A DNA stretch of 64,000 bases from Auanema rhodensis (GCA_964057225.1 OZ059894.1:6851131-6915130), one strand, 5' to 3'; shown: positions 44,401-58,000, counted from the stretch's first letter. The notes: generated by a model not told the origin, from the letters alone. Made by a program: numbers and translations.

Positions 44401-46417
44401 ATGAAATAATTTAATTTAATATGCAAACACTAGAAGCTTACATCCAAATTTGGAAGACAGTTGAAATCTGGTACTGAATACAGATTAGTTGTAAGATTTT
44501 TATATGAATTTTCAAGAAGCTCATTAGTTATAGCTGGATTTCCGACAGCTATAATAGTAAAAGAGATACATCCAAAGTTGACAACTTGTTTTATATCCTA
44601 AAACAACTCAAAATAAAAAACTTAAAACTTGAACTTGAATACCTCTGGTAATCCATCTTGATAATTAAATACACGTTGAGTTAATAAAACTACATTATTA
44701 TACAAACATTTCGTTTGTTTAGAAGCAAACGCTTTGAGCTAAAAACAAATAAAATTCAATAAATTCTAAACTATATAAATCGATGAAAGTTGAAGAGCAT
44801 ATTAAAAAATATTAAAAAAAAAAAATTTTGATGAAACCTATTTAGAAAATAAAAATTATTTTTGAGTTTAAAATTATTTTTTTTGCCTTTGAAGGCTTAC
44901 TCTTAATAGAAATAGTAATCTACGAATTGAGTTCAATTCATGAATATAGTTGAATAATTAACAAAAGTTGAAACAAAATGCTGTTCAAGTTGTATATGCT
45001 TGTGAAAAAATAATTTTATTTTCTTAGTAGATAAACGCGGTTCGTTTGAACTCGTTAATACTTTTGCTTTTACTTTCTAATCTTATCTCCATATTGTGCA
45101 TCAAAATAAAAAAAAGAATAAGATAAGATATTTGAATTTCAAGAAAGTTTAATATAATTTTAATTTTAATTAATTTATATAACATATTCTATTTTTGCAG
45201 ATTTAATTACGTTTTTCGTTGAGTTATTTCGGATATTAACTGTAAGAAACTGACAACATGTTGATAAGATTGATAGATGTTCTGAACTGTTAACCAGAAA
45301 CGTTTTTATCTTCATTCATAAAAAATATAAATTTGCAAAAACGCCCTAGTTATATGATACTTTTGATATTCATATCAATATCAATATAATAATTAATATT
45401 AGTTTGAGAATATTTAAAATATTAAAAATAAGTTTGAAACTTACATCTCCTAATAACGCATAAGTAAAATTCCCATTTGCTGGATCATCTTGTACAGTAT
45501 TCATTGAACTATATGTTCCAACATTATCATTATAATCCATGAAAGCTATTTGATATCCACATGCTTTCTCTTCGCAGCATATCGTTTGAGTGTTATTCTG
45601 TAAGAATGATCAAGATGATATATGATTTGATTTTTTTCTGTATAATTGAGTGAATACAACTATCTATACTATACAATGAGTAAAAAGGATTTGAGTTAAA
45701 CTAACTGAATTAAACATTGAATAGAAATAAGATCTATATCCTATACCTCGGATCATGCATGTACCTACCATACCCTAGACAATTGAGTTTACAAAATAAA
45801 TAAAATATTTATAATAATTAAATAAACCTTAATAAATAGTAAAACATTTCCATAATTCTGTTCGCTTGTTAATCTTTGGTCTAAGTCAAGTATTACTGCT
45901 ATACTACAATCATGTTTAATCTGATGATGAGACATAAATATAAAAGAAATATTTGATAATAACAATTACAAAATTGCTTCCTGCAGAAGATACGTTCCGA
46001 ATTGGAGGTACTGATATCTTGGAATAAGCATCTGCTGTACACATATCTTCTTCATTCCAAACCGGAGGATTTTCCGTTCCGTCAGAAGCTACAACTTCAA
46101 AATATTTTTACAAATTCAACAATATTCGTTACGAACTCATGTGCAAACGTATACGATAACCTTTGAAAGAGAGCTCTCTACCTGAATGGAGCAAACTACA
46201 AACATTTTCAATTTTAAACTACGGAAATATCTAAGAAGATTTTGATAATTTTAAGGAAATTTCAACTAACAATCTTATACATTTGCACATGGTTATAATA
46301 GTTTATACATATACATAGACATAGACATAGATGAAGTTGAAACAAACCACAAAATTGTGAAGCAGCTAGTGGTGCACTTAACATTAATAATAGAAATATT
46401 GAACGAGTACAGTTCAT
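41420..46417 (-). CDS. Receptor tyrosine kinase with two VWA-like ectodomains (25 exons, 919 aa)
   Basis: Exon model built by hand; all junctions are GT-AG and lengths sum to 2760 nt in frame. Order: signal peptide ([15 protein letters not shown], start 46417); first VWA-like domain (46088-44442; [18 protein letters not shown]) without an intact DxSxS MIDAS motif; short Cys-rich linker and Thr-rich segment; second VWA-like domain (44138-43476); transmembrane helix ([20 protein letters not shown], exon 43145-43319); kinase domain. The kinase has the glycine loop GRGVQG, Lys in [15 protein letters not shown] (exon 42378-42467), DFG (42205-42335), DIWSFG and a [13 protein letters not shown]-lobe. 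The activation loop has no tyrosine. The basic tail ends at 41420. A short upstream spacer separates it from the tRNA array debris. The kinase call is firm; ligand and subfamily are unknown. Confidence 0.9.
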
Positions 46418-49105
46418 CTTTTAGTTATATTATTGGGCATAAATCTAAACAGTTTTATATAATATATAGAGAATTGAATAAAATAATTTTCAGTAAAATA
46501 AATAGAAAATATTAAATTAGAAATAATAAGTTGATTAGAATGCAGATCTGTTAGATCTATTAGGAAGTAACTATCATGAAAAATAAAATAAAAATTATAT
46601 TGAAATTATAAGATAAACTGTCTAATATTATTAAAATAATAAGCAGATTACGTAGTATAAAGTGATAGCACAGGGCATAAATAAAAACTATTTATACTAT
46701 CAAAATATAAATAATAATCATAAGTTTAGACGAATAATTCTATGAATTATAAGCTTTCATATATAAGATAATTGAAATTATTTTTATATAATATGTTTAA
46801 CAATACTGATCAATATTAAATAATGTCTAACCCTTTTAGCATGTTCTAGTTCTCTGGAGCAATTGATAAGAAACCAAAATGGATGGAAAAAGGAGTTCTC
46901 GTGAAAAGATGTACCATTTTTCTTATTTTGTTACCATTTTCTTTTCTTTTTAATTATCATGTGATATTTTAAAATGTATATATTTTGGTCAAAATGAATA
47001 ATGAAAATGTAATATTTAAAATCAAAAAAGAAAAGAAAAACAATTAAAAGATTTGTTTTATTTTTCTTTTCAAATAAAAAAAGTATTCAAATTTCTTTTT
47101 TTTTTAGATTTTACAAAATGTTCTTTTAATTAGAAAATAAATTCTAACTAATGAACACATTAGCTATACAAGTTCTTCACGTTTTTCACGTATTTCACGT
47201 TTCTGTACGCATTATTTTACTTTATTTTCTATTTCATTCAAACGCTTATACGGTTGCATTTATGAAAATAATATTTCAATATAGAAAATTAAAGTAGAGT
47301 TTATGCTCAGAGATTCAAAATTTTAGAAAATTATGAATATAAGAACAAGAACATGGAGGAGGAGATCATCGTAAGATACTCAAAAAGTGATATTAAATAG
47401 CCAAATAATTATAAATATATATATATATATATATGTTGTTAATATGGTAATTTGAGTCAATTATGAATTAGAGATCAATACGTGTATGAAGAAATCTGGA
47501 AGAGTTTTGGATGCTATGTTGATAAGATGAATCGTAAAAGTTATATCACTGCAACACACACTATGAGCTCAAGCATAGGGTTTAACATGGAAAAAATATT
47601 TTCCAAAAATAGTTTTTACATTGAAATTATATAAAAATGATTGAAACTTCAAAGAAACAGTATGAAAGGAAATGTCGGAAAAGCGTAGAAACTACGTTTT
47701 CAGATTATAACGAAAGCTTTATCTTTCATTCAATCAGAAATTATTGATTAACTGAATGGATATTGCCCATCAAAAAGTAATTATAGATAACAAGGTGTAG
47801 ATGATGAAGACGAAGACATTGAAATACATATTCTATATGCTTTTATTATAAAAATTCCAAAAAAGTAATCAAGAAATTACTAAAATTTCAAAGAGGATTG
47901 AGATTGAATGATTAATTGAGGAGAAAAAGCTCATAAAAGCTCTTGTGTAAGAAAAATCGAGAAGCTATGGGGTTTACATGCGGTTTGTGTGAAATTATTA
48001 ACAGTTGGCGCCAATTATAAAAGTATTGACTGTTAAGGATTTTCATGAGAAATAGCTGTAGAGCAATGTATTATTTCGAAAGCTTCTAGGATTCTATTGA
48101 ATGTCACACGATAATATTAATTATATGTCATACATAAAGTGTAATAAAACAGTGTGAAATGAAGAAGACAAGTTCTGAGATGAAAAGCTGCCGATATGAT
48201 TCATAAAGGTCATCATCTCTGAATTAATTTTCTCTTAATACTGTGCTTAATGGTGATGATTCAACGAATTGTAATCAAAACTAATTAATACAAATTTTTA
48301 TATCTAAAAAATATATAGAAAGCTCATAAAATTGAAATTGAGACAAAATTATAAAACATGGAAAAGGCGTCAACGAATTAGAGGTGAGTTTAAGCCCGAT
48401 TGGAATTTCAACGATTAGGAGTACTTTCAGAAATTGCAAGAAATCACAAAGCATGCTAAATATTAAGAAAAATAATGAAAAAATTCAGAAGAAGTGGTAA
48501 TATTACATCTGAGTCATGGGTAAAATAATTCGTTATCATGAAGTATACGTAAAGCTATCTGAAGGCTATAAAAGTTATCGTTTTTCAAATTGATGAAGGG
48601 GGAATGTGGAAAGGTAGGGGGGCTATACAACAGAAATGAATGTGAGTTTATTGATTTCATTATTCATCAAAAAAATATAAAAAATCAAAAATGATTTATA
48701 AAAATATTAATATTTATTGTTTCGTTACAATTAGAAATAAGAAATTGGGCTTTGTGTCATATGAATCAAGTTGGGATGGATAAGTTACAAAACGTTAATT
48801 GTTTTGAAGAAAAAAAAATGAAATAATAGTACAATTACAAATAAAATGAAAAAAGATATTTAACATTAGTTTGTCATTTAAGAATTTAAAAGAAATTTTT
48901 GAAAAAAATGTTTAAATTAGAATTTGAATAAGTAAAAGAGAAGAAGGATTATTATATATCATGCTAAGCTTGACATTGAAAAGCTATGTGAGATAAGTAC
49001 GGAGTTATTCATGACTTTCAGGTTTTTGTCTAATAGTTGCTCGTCTTAGAAATTAGCAGAATCATTTTTTGTCTACAAAGAAGTATTAATAGACAATTAA
49101 TAATT
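46418..49105. other. Intergenic, AT-rich; probable promoter region of the kinase gene
   Basis: About 2.7 kb with no convincing ORF. It contains a TA microsatellite (about 47414-47434) and a triple TTTCACGT-type repeat near 47174-47200. The remainder is ordinary AT-rich DNA. Confidence 0.6.
47174..47200. promoter_or_regulatory. Triple CACGT motif, 9-bp spacing
   Basis: CACGT occurs at 47178, 47187 and 47196, each preceded by TT or TTT, an exact 9-bp period. It lies about 760 bp upstream of the kinase start codon. It could be a bHLH or bZIP site cluster or a tiny tandem repeat. Confidence 0.35.
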
Positions 49106-50835
49106 TCAAAAATATTTCAATATGTCTACCTCAACCGATGTATTCACCACAATTATGCTTCTGGCAGCCTTGTCTTCAGCCGCCGATTTACAGCACCTGC
49201 AAGTAAGTACTATTCATTCAAATGACAGTCTGAATTTTGAACAAAAAAAGAGAAAAAAGAGAGAAAAACATTCATACCACCAGGATACAGCTAGTAAACC
49301 AATGATATTCAATATAAGAACAGTTATCATAAATCCCATGTATGAAATAGCTACCAAATCCCAACCATGAGATTTGGATTCCGCTCGAACAACTTTTGGT
49401 AACAAAAGCTGAACAAAAAAAAGTTTTAAGAAGATATTATTATTTTCCTACTTCTTTAATAATCTGTTCACCTTCTACATAGTTTGAGCTAATTTGTTGT
49501 CGCATTCTAGTTGCTAGAAGAATTCTCATTTTGGCCAAGAAATCTTCATCGAAGCGAATTTCATCCAACTAAAAAAATTTTTTAAAAATCAGTCAATTCA
49601 ACTAAAAATTTGAAATTTTTGTTTCAAATGACATACAAACCATACTATCAGAAACATAAATCTCACTGAGATTTAGTATAAAAACGAATTTATAAAAAAT
49701 ATTTGAAATAAAACGAATTAGATGTGCCACTTACTAGTTTAGGAATAACGAATTGACGGCAATCAGATGGTATAGCACTTCGGAATATGGCATCAATATT
49801 ATTAGAATTATCTCTGATTTGTCTTGATAATACATCTAAAGGACGTACAACCATTTCCTATAATATTATCTTTTTCTATTCACATTATTCCATTCAAAAG
49901 TAAACATACGACCACTTTACTTCCACTAGATCCACAAAACTTATTGAAATCACGTCGGATACATTTCAAATAACATGATAATGATCTGAAATGTATAATA
50001 ATGACTATAATGCACATCTACTAATTGTGGATATAATACAGTTGCCGTTGATGTCTGTTAAGCAAAAGCTAACAGTGAGTTGCAAACCTTGAGAACCATA
50101 AAACACTCACAATCAATGTGAAACAGAGGAAAGATAAGATAAATTAAATAATGAATTTGATAACTATAGGTACTTACTTGCATGTTATTCCAGCATGTTT
50201 AAGGATATCAATACCGTTTGATCCACGCATAATAGCCATCTGTACCTGTTTGGATGACATCATGTCTGTTAAACTATCATTTAAGCGACAAGTTGACTCG
50301 CAATCACCATCTAAATTAAAAGAAAAATTATTAAAATTAAACGTTTTCATTCAAAAAATATTTCACACACCTAATGTCATTCGTTTCTCGGTGACAAACA
50401 CCTTGATACAAGGGAGGAATGTTTGAAAAGCTTCGTACTCATCGTTACAAGCATACCGAATGCCTGATGTCAAATCATCATACAATTCAGAATGTAAAGA
50501 ACATTTAGGAGAAGCTGTTACACAGGCTCGAGATGAACGATATGAACTCAAAAAAATATTCTTAAAAAAACCATATACTGTAAGCTTACGTGCAGATTCT
50601 TTCGAATAATGGAGAACTGAAAGGTGAAACAATGACCTCATCAAGTTGGTGAAGAACACTAGCAGAACAGGCAATAATACAATTAGGAAATCCAACAGAA
50701 GAAACCAAATTTGAAATAGGACCTACACGTAAGAAACATGAAAATTCTGGAATAACTCACAAATTTACCTTTGAAGCTCTGTTTAGCTGCAGCAAAAACA
50801 GTTAATATTTGGAAAATTAGTAGAAACACTCGCAT
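49106..50835 (-). CDS. CPG4-like secreted-type domain protein with C-terminal membrane anchor (9 exons, 348 aa)
   Basis: Exons 50835-50769, 50722-50590, 50546-50371, 50310-50178, 49985-49910, 49857-49735, 49568-49452, 49408-49278 and 49196-49106 sum to 1047 nt with consistent phases. It has a signal peptide (MRVFLLIFQILTVFAAA), then a Cys-rich domain with spaced cysteines and the run SGIRYACNDEYEAFQTFLPC. This resembles the nematode chondroitin proteoglycan 4 domain, by recall of the family rather than a search. The C-terminal exons add a hydrophobic helix (YMGFMITVLILNIIGLLAVS), then WWCCKS and a short polar tail, implying a type I membrane protein with possible palmitoylation. No Ser-Gly proteoglycan tract is seen. 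The last exon is the least certain: an alternative is reading on to a stop at 49214. Confidence 0.75.
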
Positions 50836-51735
50836 GATCAGTGATTTGGAAATCAAAAAAAAACATTCCTTTACACCTTATTAGATTCCTGACTATTACA
50901 TGTTTGACCTCATATGTCTTTTTGATTAAACTACATTTGTAAATGAGCAAAGTTCAACTTAGGTAATTGCTCATCATTTGATCAAAAAAAAAAGAAAAGA
51001 ATTGTCTTCTTGAATCCAAGGTTTTCAGCAATTTTTTTTTCTATTTTTATGTAAATTTTGAATGTGAAACAAGCCAAAAATTATAAATTTATTGGTTTTA
51101 TATATGTTGAATTCATGGTTCTTTCCAATATATTTTCATTTTTATTTCATCATCTTTTTTCGTATATCGTTGAATTTGTATACGAATATCCATGGTGATT
51201 CTAAAAAGGTTTAAGGTTTAAAAGCTAGCTTTGATAGTTCATCTATGAATTGTTAAAAACGAAACTATTCTACTGAATAATATATGTAAAATAGAGTTAA
51301 AAGAAAGAAAAAATCTATATTATTTAAAATAATAAAATATTTTTTTATTCAAATATTTTTAAAATAAAAATCAAATACTATACATGTTTATATATTTTTA
51401 TACAAAATCTCATAAATGATTGTCCGTTAGCTGACCATTATAAACGAACTGTTGAACTTATGAATACATATCTATCTATCTATATTCTTTGATATTTGCT
51501 TGAAAACTGTTTGCTTATTGTTAAAACGTCTTTTACTATATATTCATGATTTGACCCATAGATTGAAAAGCTTGCTTGTAGTGTGTTACGTTTTCTTTGA
51601 AGCAGACCATTCTCATCATCACTAGGTTGCTTCACTTCTCCTAGATACCTGGTTGCGACGGACAACAAATTACTGAACACGACGTGTTCGTTCCAGCAGA
51701 TACTCTTCAAACACATCTGAGTTCTTGTACTAAAA
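50836..51735. other. Divergent intergenic region
   Basis: About 900 bp between the minus-strand CPG4-like gene and the plus-strand Ly6-like gene, so it should hold both promoters. AT-rich, with no recognisable element. The minus-strand open frame 51480-51770 overlaps the first plus-strand exon and lacks support. Confidence 0.5.
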
Positions 51736-52413
51736 ATGAGTTTTCGCTCAACATTGGCCATCTGTTTCATATCACTTCTTATTCTGGATAATCGTTGTGG
51801 TAAGTATATTTTATAGTTTTATAAATTTTTGAAGCAATTCTAGCTGAAATTCATATAAATTTGATAATTTCTCTCTGAAGTACATGTTTTTTCTTCTTAA
51901 AAAAGGGAAAAATTTATGTTTTTATGTATTAAAATTATATTTATGTAATGTTTAAGATGCTCTACGTTGTCAAGTAATGAATACTATACAAGGTATTACT
52001 GCTCAAGATTGTCCAGCTCATATCTTTGAATGTATGAAATTTGTGTGCAGACATGGAAGATGTAAGAATTAATATTATATTAATACAATAATTATTTTAT
52101 TTTTCTATCTTACAGCTGAGCAAATCTATAAAGGGTGTAATGATCCAGCTAATCCACCTGTTTCATATCCTATCCTTCAGGTATTTTTATTTCTTTAAAT
52201 CCAAATAATCATAAAACCATATTTTTAAACTCAAAGAATCTTTATTTTCTCTCTTTTATTATCAAGTATCATATGAAATTTCAGCAAAACTGTGCAAATA
52301 TGGGAGGAAATGGAAAGCAATATCTATGTCGTTATGAATTCTGTAATAGTTCTCGTGCAACATCTGTTATTTTCTTAATCACAACGTTACTTCTATTTAA
52401 ATCTTTTGTATAG
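51736..52413 (+). CDS. Small Ly6-like cysteine-rich surface protein, probably GPI-anchored (4 exons, 120 aa)
   Basis: Exons 51736-51799, 51957-52061, 52116-52180 and 52285-52413 total 363 nt, with GT-AG introns in phase. An N-terminal signal peptide (STLAICFISLLIL) is followed by about 75 residues with eight or nine cysteines. They end in a C-x(n)-FCN arrangement, as in Ly6/three-finger proteins where a final Cys-Asn closes the fold. The C-terminus is purely hydrophobic (VIFLITTLLLF, then KSFV), as in GPI-attachment signals. The protein would sit on the outer cell surface. Ly6 membership is inferred from size, topology and Cys pattern, and no ligand can be predicted. An AATAAA lies about 260 bp downstream. 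Confidence 0.75.
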
Positions 52414-53076
52414 ATTTTGTATTTACTTTTCAGTTTTTTCTTTTTTTTTTCTTATTGGAAAACTTTACAGGATTGAACCCCCTTATCATATTTTATTCTC
52501 ACTCCTCTTCAAACCTCCTCCCCCTCCCTCCTCTCTCTCTCTCTCCCTCTGGCACTATTTTACTTATTCCTAGTTTAGTTTTGCTTATTTTTCATTTTCA
52601 TTTGCCATAAACTATATTTTTTCAATGAAGAAACCCATAATAATAACAAATATATATATTTTTTTAAATATAATAAATATTTTTATTATTATTATTATAA
52701 TTCTTATACTTTTTTTTGTATTTTTTATGTGTATTGATGTTGTTAATTTTATATTTTATTCTTTATTTTTCAATATTTTCGTGTTTGTATGATGTTCGAA
52801 TGCTTAGATTTCAAATAATAAACACATCAAAGGGAATATTTGAAGTTTTACTCATATCTTATTCGAGGTCAGCTCGATGGATTTTCAATAGAAATCCCAA
52901 TTATGTGGTTGACAGCCTGAATATGAGGTGGAGAGTGAAAATGGTCAATTATCTCGATGCCGTGTGTCATCATCAACTAACGGTTCTCACTTCACCATAT
53001 TAGCTTAATCATTCAGTTAATACTATTCAGAAAATATAATTAACTATATAGCATTATCAATTCAATTGAATGTATC

Positions 53077-53078
<2 letters not shown>

Positions 53079-53138
<60 letters not shown>

Positions 53139-53140
53139 TA
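53079..53140. repeat. (TC)n microsatellite
   Basis: About 30 uninterrupted CT dinucleotides. They create a spurious Leu-Ser repeat frame. Confidence 0.95.
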
Positions 53141-54993
53141 CTCTCTTCTTTCACTCTTTTTCTTTCGTTTATTCACACACATACATATACACTCTCTCCT
53201 AAAGGATGTACTATGCTTAAGTTTTTCATTTAATTCTTCAGATCCTATTCGGGTTCATTCAACTTAAATACTTTCTCTCTCGAAAACCTTTGAAGATTGT
53301 TCTATTTTGTTTCCATCCATACAATTAAAATCTTGATTTTCTTATGAAAAAGTATATATGTATAATAACAATTTTCTAATAACCATTCAATATATATTGA
53401 TTGAATTTCTAATATAATATTCTTATATTTGAAATGTTCTCACAACAATTTTCGTTTCGAATTCGGAAATTAAGTTTACTTTTTTGCTCAAATGCCCTTT
53501 ATAAGAAACATTCAATTTTAAACAAAACTTTGAGAAAAACAGTCGTTTGTTTCTCCCAGCAACCACAACCCCCGCATTTCTCTTTCTCCTCTTTTTCTTC
53601 AAAAAACGCTACCCCCTTTACTCTCATTATCTATAACATATCTGTCTATATGGTAATGTAATTAAAACGAAATCAGAGAAGATGGAGCCAGATAATCATG
53701 TGTCAATCTCTGAAAGCCAGCTGACGTGTAAGTACCATTTATGGTACATGGGGATGAGGAGCATGTCGAATGATGATGCTTGAGATGGCGCAGACTGTGG
53801 TTGACGAGATAGCAAATCGGGACAGATGGCTTCTCGACTATCGACCTCATACGTTCTGTTGCGAGGGGAACACCCAGTATTCAAAGCTCTCATTCCATAT
53901 TCCAAGCTATCTAGCTGAATTCAAGCTCAATATCTTATTTGGTCAGCCAGTGTAACGGCTTTTCTCTTTGAAATTTAATTGATTTAATCGATTTTTCTGC
54001 CATATTATATGATGAGAATGAATATAAACTTATTAACAAAGGAATAGTTATCCAAAAATATTTTAAATATTGTGCCATGTAAACCAGTTTCTCGTTGTTA
54101 TAGTCGTTAGTCTGTAACATTGAGCCTTTACCCTTTCATGTTGCCTCACAGACCCTCATAATTCCTCTTCTTTTTCATTTTTTCTCTCTATCTCATATTT
54201 TTTTCTCACTTTTACTATTCTATCTATAGTTTAACTGAATATTTTTAACCAAAACATAAGTATTCTAGTCATATTGAGCTTAATAAACTTCTTTTTTTCT
54301 GGAAATACGAGCATGTTAGTCTTAGTTTCAAAATGACCCTTAAAACTACATGATATTCTATATTGATTTATAATTTTGTTTTGAAGAAACACAAGATAAT
54401 TCTACTTAAACTCTTTTGCACTGAAACTTTGAAGCTAAATGAAATTTTCTTTGGAAAATAGCATATTATCTACATATTATATCTTATATATGTATTTTGT
54501 CATCAGAATTTCAAAAATTGTTATTTCTGTTAAAAAAATCTTGTTCGAAAACCAAGTTTCATCTAAAAATAATACAAAACCATATTATGTGAATTCAAAT
54601 TTTTTTTATTTTTTATTTTTTAAAATTAAAAAAAAATAAAAATATTTGAATGAATTTTGAAGACAATGATATACAAAGAATGAGAACATACGTAGTTTTA
54701 ATCATTTATATTTTGACTACAAATCATTAATCATCTTCATGTAATGGTTTTTTCAATTTTCTTTTTTTCCAAATACTCTCTGCTTTCAAATTCCATCTAT
54801 CTGTCGATCTATCTATCTATCTATTACATACACTATGTCTCTTCAATTCTCAATTCTATATTGTTCAATATAAGAGAGTGAGAGAGAGGGATGCTCCTAA
54901 CTGCCACCAATCTCATGTATCATATTCCTGCATAGTTCACTTCCAGCTTTAGTACTATTCATCGAAGTAAAAATATCTTTTTTCTAATTATAG

Positions 54994-55071
54994 ACAATCG
55001 TCATGAATAACAGTGATCCAAATAGTGGAAGAGATGTAACTTATGAAGCACTTGATCTTAGTTACGTATAA
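54994..55071 (+). other. Possible orphan terminal exon with tyrosine motifs
   Basis: A good acceptor, TTTTTTCTAATTATAG, precedes an open stretch containing ATG at 55003 and ending TYEALDLSYV-stop at 55071. It looks like the cytoplasmic end of a membrane protein, but I found no upstream exons. Weak call. Confidence 0.25.
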
Positions 55072-58000
55072 CTATTATTATGGTTAAAATATATTTATAG
55101 TATAGATATAAACATATATTTCAAGAAGTTCTGACGTTATTACTTGATTGTTTGATCTCAATAATATCTAAATAACTATTTATATTAAAAATTTTTATTA
55201 TAAATATTATTCCTAAATCTTATATATTATATTAATTTTTAACATTCAAGCTTCATCATCTTAAATATGTACTATAGATGAATATATGTACATTAAGAAA
55301 TTGCTTCTGATGATTTCATTAAACAACTATTTTCAAAAAGGTTTCTATAGAAGATTATTTCATTTTCATAACTGTAATGATTTTAGGTTTTCAAAATTGC
55401 CTCTTCCATTTATTTATTTTTTGAATTTATGAAACATTAAGATTAATAAATAATATTCATTTTCATCAGATTAAAGATCTAGAAATCAAACAATCAACTA
55501 TATAGTATATATATATTCTACCTAATGAAGTCTTATTGATAGAAGCTTGAAATCAAGCTTCTTTCACAAGACAAATGAAATATTTTGTATAAAGTAATCA
55601 TTTCCGATTGCTCATAACTAACAATTTCTAAATAATATTTTATAAAAATAATATTATTGACTTGTTTTACACTTTGGAAACTACTTGTTTCATTATATAT
55701 TTCAAGATAAAATCTTTCAATACTTGTTTATATGTTTCATTTGCTGCAACCTCACCTGATTCTCTATAGTTTCACATTCAAATATTCGCATTTATTTCAT
55801 TTTTAATTGTTTTTTCTATAGGTTTTTTCTTGTTATACTCGTAGTATTGTTTAAAAGTTCTTTGATTGCTCTATGAACAGTTGTCATCAATTATTTCAAA
55901 TCGACTCATCCATCTTCCTAAGCTAATATGAAAATGATGTTCTGAGCTAGCTAGTTGCCTAATCAGAAAACTTAGATGAATGGACTTAAAGATGAAGAAA
56001 AGGTCACCTGCTTCAACATCATCTTCTTTCTTACGTTTCAGCTTGTTCCTCTCTTCCTCTTTCACTTCAATTTTCGCATCTGTTTTACAACTTCACACTG
56101 AATGAGCAAAATGCAAAATTTGACTGATTTCTACTAATTCTAACATATTTCTTTTCAATCTTTCTCTATACTTGTTGTGATTAAATTTTTAAATTTTATA
56201 TTAGAAGCCATGTATAATGATGATTAGATGTTATTAAAGGTTTCAATTTCAAAAGTTATTGCTTGGTTATTCCTCCCTCCCCCTCCAATTTCATTGAACA
56301 TTTTACATTTGAATTTCATATTTTCTAATGTTTATTCATTATTATTTCAATTTGTTTTATTTAATTCTTTGACAACTACTTCACAACTAAAATGTGAATA
56401 TACATGTATATTCCTAGATCTATTTCCTTTAAATCTTCTTACATCTTATGCGAATACTTGAGCTATATCATCGAATCTCGTATTCAAGAAGAGAAGTTCT
56501 TTCAAAACTTGTAAATCTTGTTTGCACACCAACTAATATTCTCAAATGCGAATAATATGAAAGCATACGATTAGCAACAATATCTTTGTTCCTCTGCGCC
56601 ATCTGCGTGTGTGTTCCGGTCAAGGGGTTGCAACAGTGGTTGGCAACATTGGCAGGTTGACCAACTGGCAAGCTAGCTATTCGCATTTTCTAATATTGGT
56701 TGTTGCAGTCCTGCTTCTCTCAAAGCCGTAAAATGGAATTTGTTCGCGCATCAGTCTTCTGTTATGCTTTATAAACAACGCTCATTGGATTACGCTAACG
56801 TTATTCATAAATGGACATGCGATAAGCCATTAGTTATCCATGAACAGCATAGAGCTTGAGATTTCCGCAATGATAATCACACAGCTGATGGAGTAGAGCT
56901 GAAAGTTGAGTTCTACTAGCAAATTCTAATACTGAACAGAGAATTTGAGAGAAAGAGTGAAAGAACTAGCGAGGGAGAGCGAGAGCCGTGCCTTCTATCG
57001 ATTTTCATCTCTCTCTCCCCCCCCCCCAAGCATTTTCATCAGTCTGCTGGTTGTATTGAAGTCTGAAGAGCCCAACCAAATCAGTAGTGTTCATATCAGA
57101 ATAGGATAGCTTTTGGCCGTTATTTCTATTGGAAAATCTATCTTAGAAGCGCATTTAGATGACAATGATGATACGAGAACATCGATCATCAGGGACAACA
57201 ACAGCAAAAAAAAAAGAAATATTCAAATAAAGTTAACATTTTTTTGTTGCTCAAGCATCTCATAAATAGTTAAATGGCTCTAGTGTGGCTTTTGTCCTGT
57301 TTCCGGTTCGGTCAATGCTTTTATCTTTCATCTCTCCTCATTATTACTCGTTTTATATCATCTACTTTAAAATTTTCAAGCCTTCAATTGAATTCTAATT
57401 CACAATTTTTCAAGTTTCATATATTTAATTTATTATACTATAATCACATATTTATATAAAAGTTGTTGTTGTTCTTCTTCTTCTTTCTATAGTACTCACT
57501 CACCTTTATCTTTTTTTCTTTCTATTATATTATTCTTTTTTCATTTCCAAATATCTTGCTTCTTTTTGAATCAAAATTTGTTTCGTTGCTTTTAAATTTC
57601 ATTTTAAAACCTTTGAAAGGCTTTTCATTTCACAAGATTTGTCTCTCCCGCAGAAAGAGGGAGGAGATAATTCATGTATGGATTCTTTCAAAGAAACAAA
57701 AACTTTTAATTTTCTCTTTCAAATTCATAAATTTACTGTTTTAATCATATGCTTAATCTTCATATTAGAATATTAACTTCTCACGTAACCTTCACACATT
57801 TCACGTGCCTTTTCATTGTTATGTATATGTTCAGTGCTTATTGGTTGCATTCAATTTTCTTCTTTTCTTTTTTTTTCAATTACTTCTCTTCTTTCATGTA
57901 AATATACTTCTATTTTTTCATTTTTAAGCCTTTTAGTCCTCGTTTTAGAATTTTCAACGATAATATTAATAATCGTTTGAAGTTATTACTCCCAGAAGAT

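Noticed and set aside
49122-49370. Plus-strand ORF with a signal-peptide-like start and a donor site (MSTSTDVFTTIMLLAALSS)
   Set aside because: It overlaps the last exon of the minus-strand CPG4-like gene, whose phase and splice sites fit. No downstream plus-strand exons follow.
51480-51770. Minus-strand 96-codon ORF
   Set aside because: It overlaps the first exon of the plus-strand Ly6-like gene and its promoter, and has no domain or splice support.
53070-53267. Leu-Ser repeat ORF
   Set aside because: It arises from the CT dinucleotide repeat.
53662-53955. Overlapping plus and minus ORFs in a GC-richer island
   Set aside because: Both strands are open, no motif is recognisable and no convincing splice partners were found. 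It is kept only as a note in the intergenic entry.
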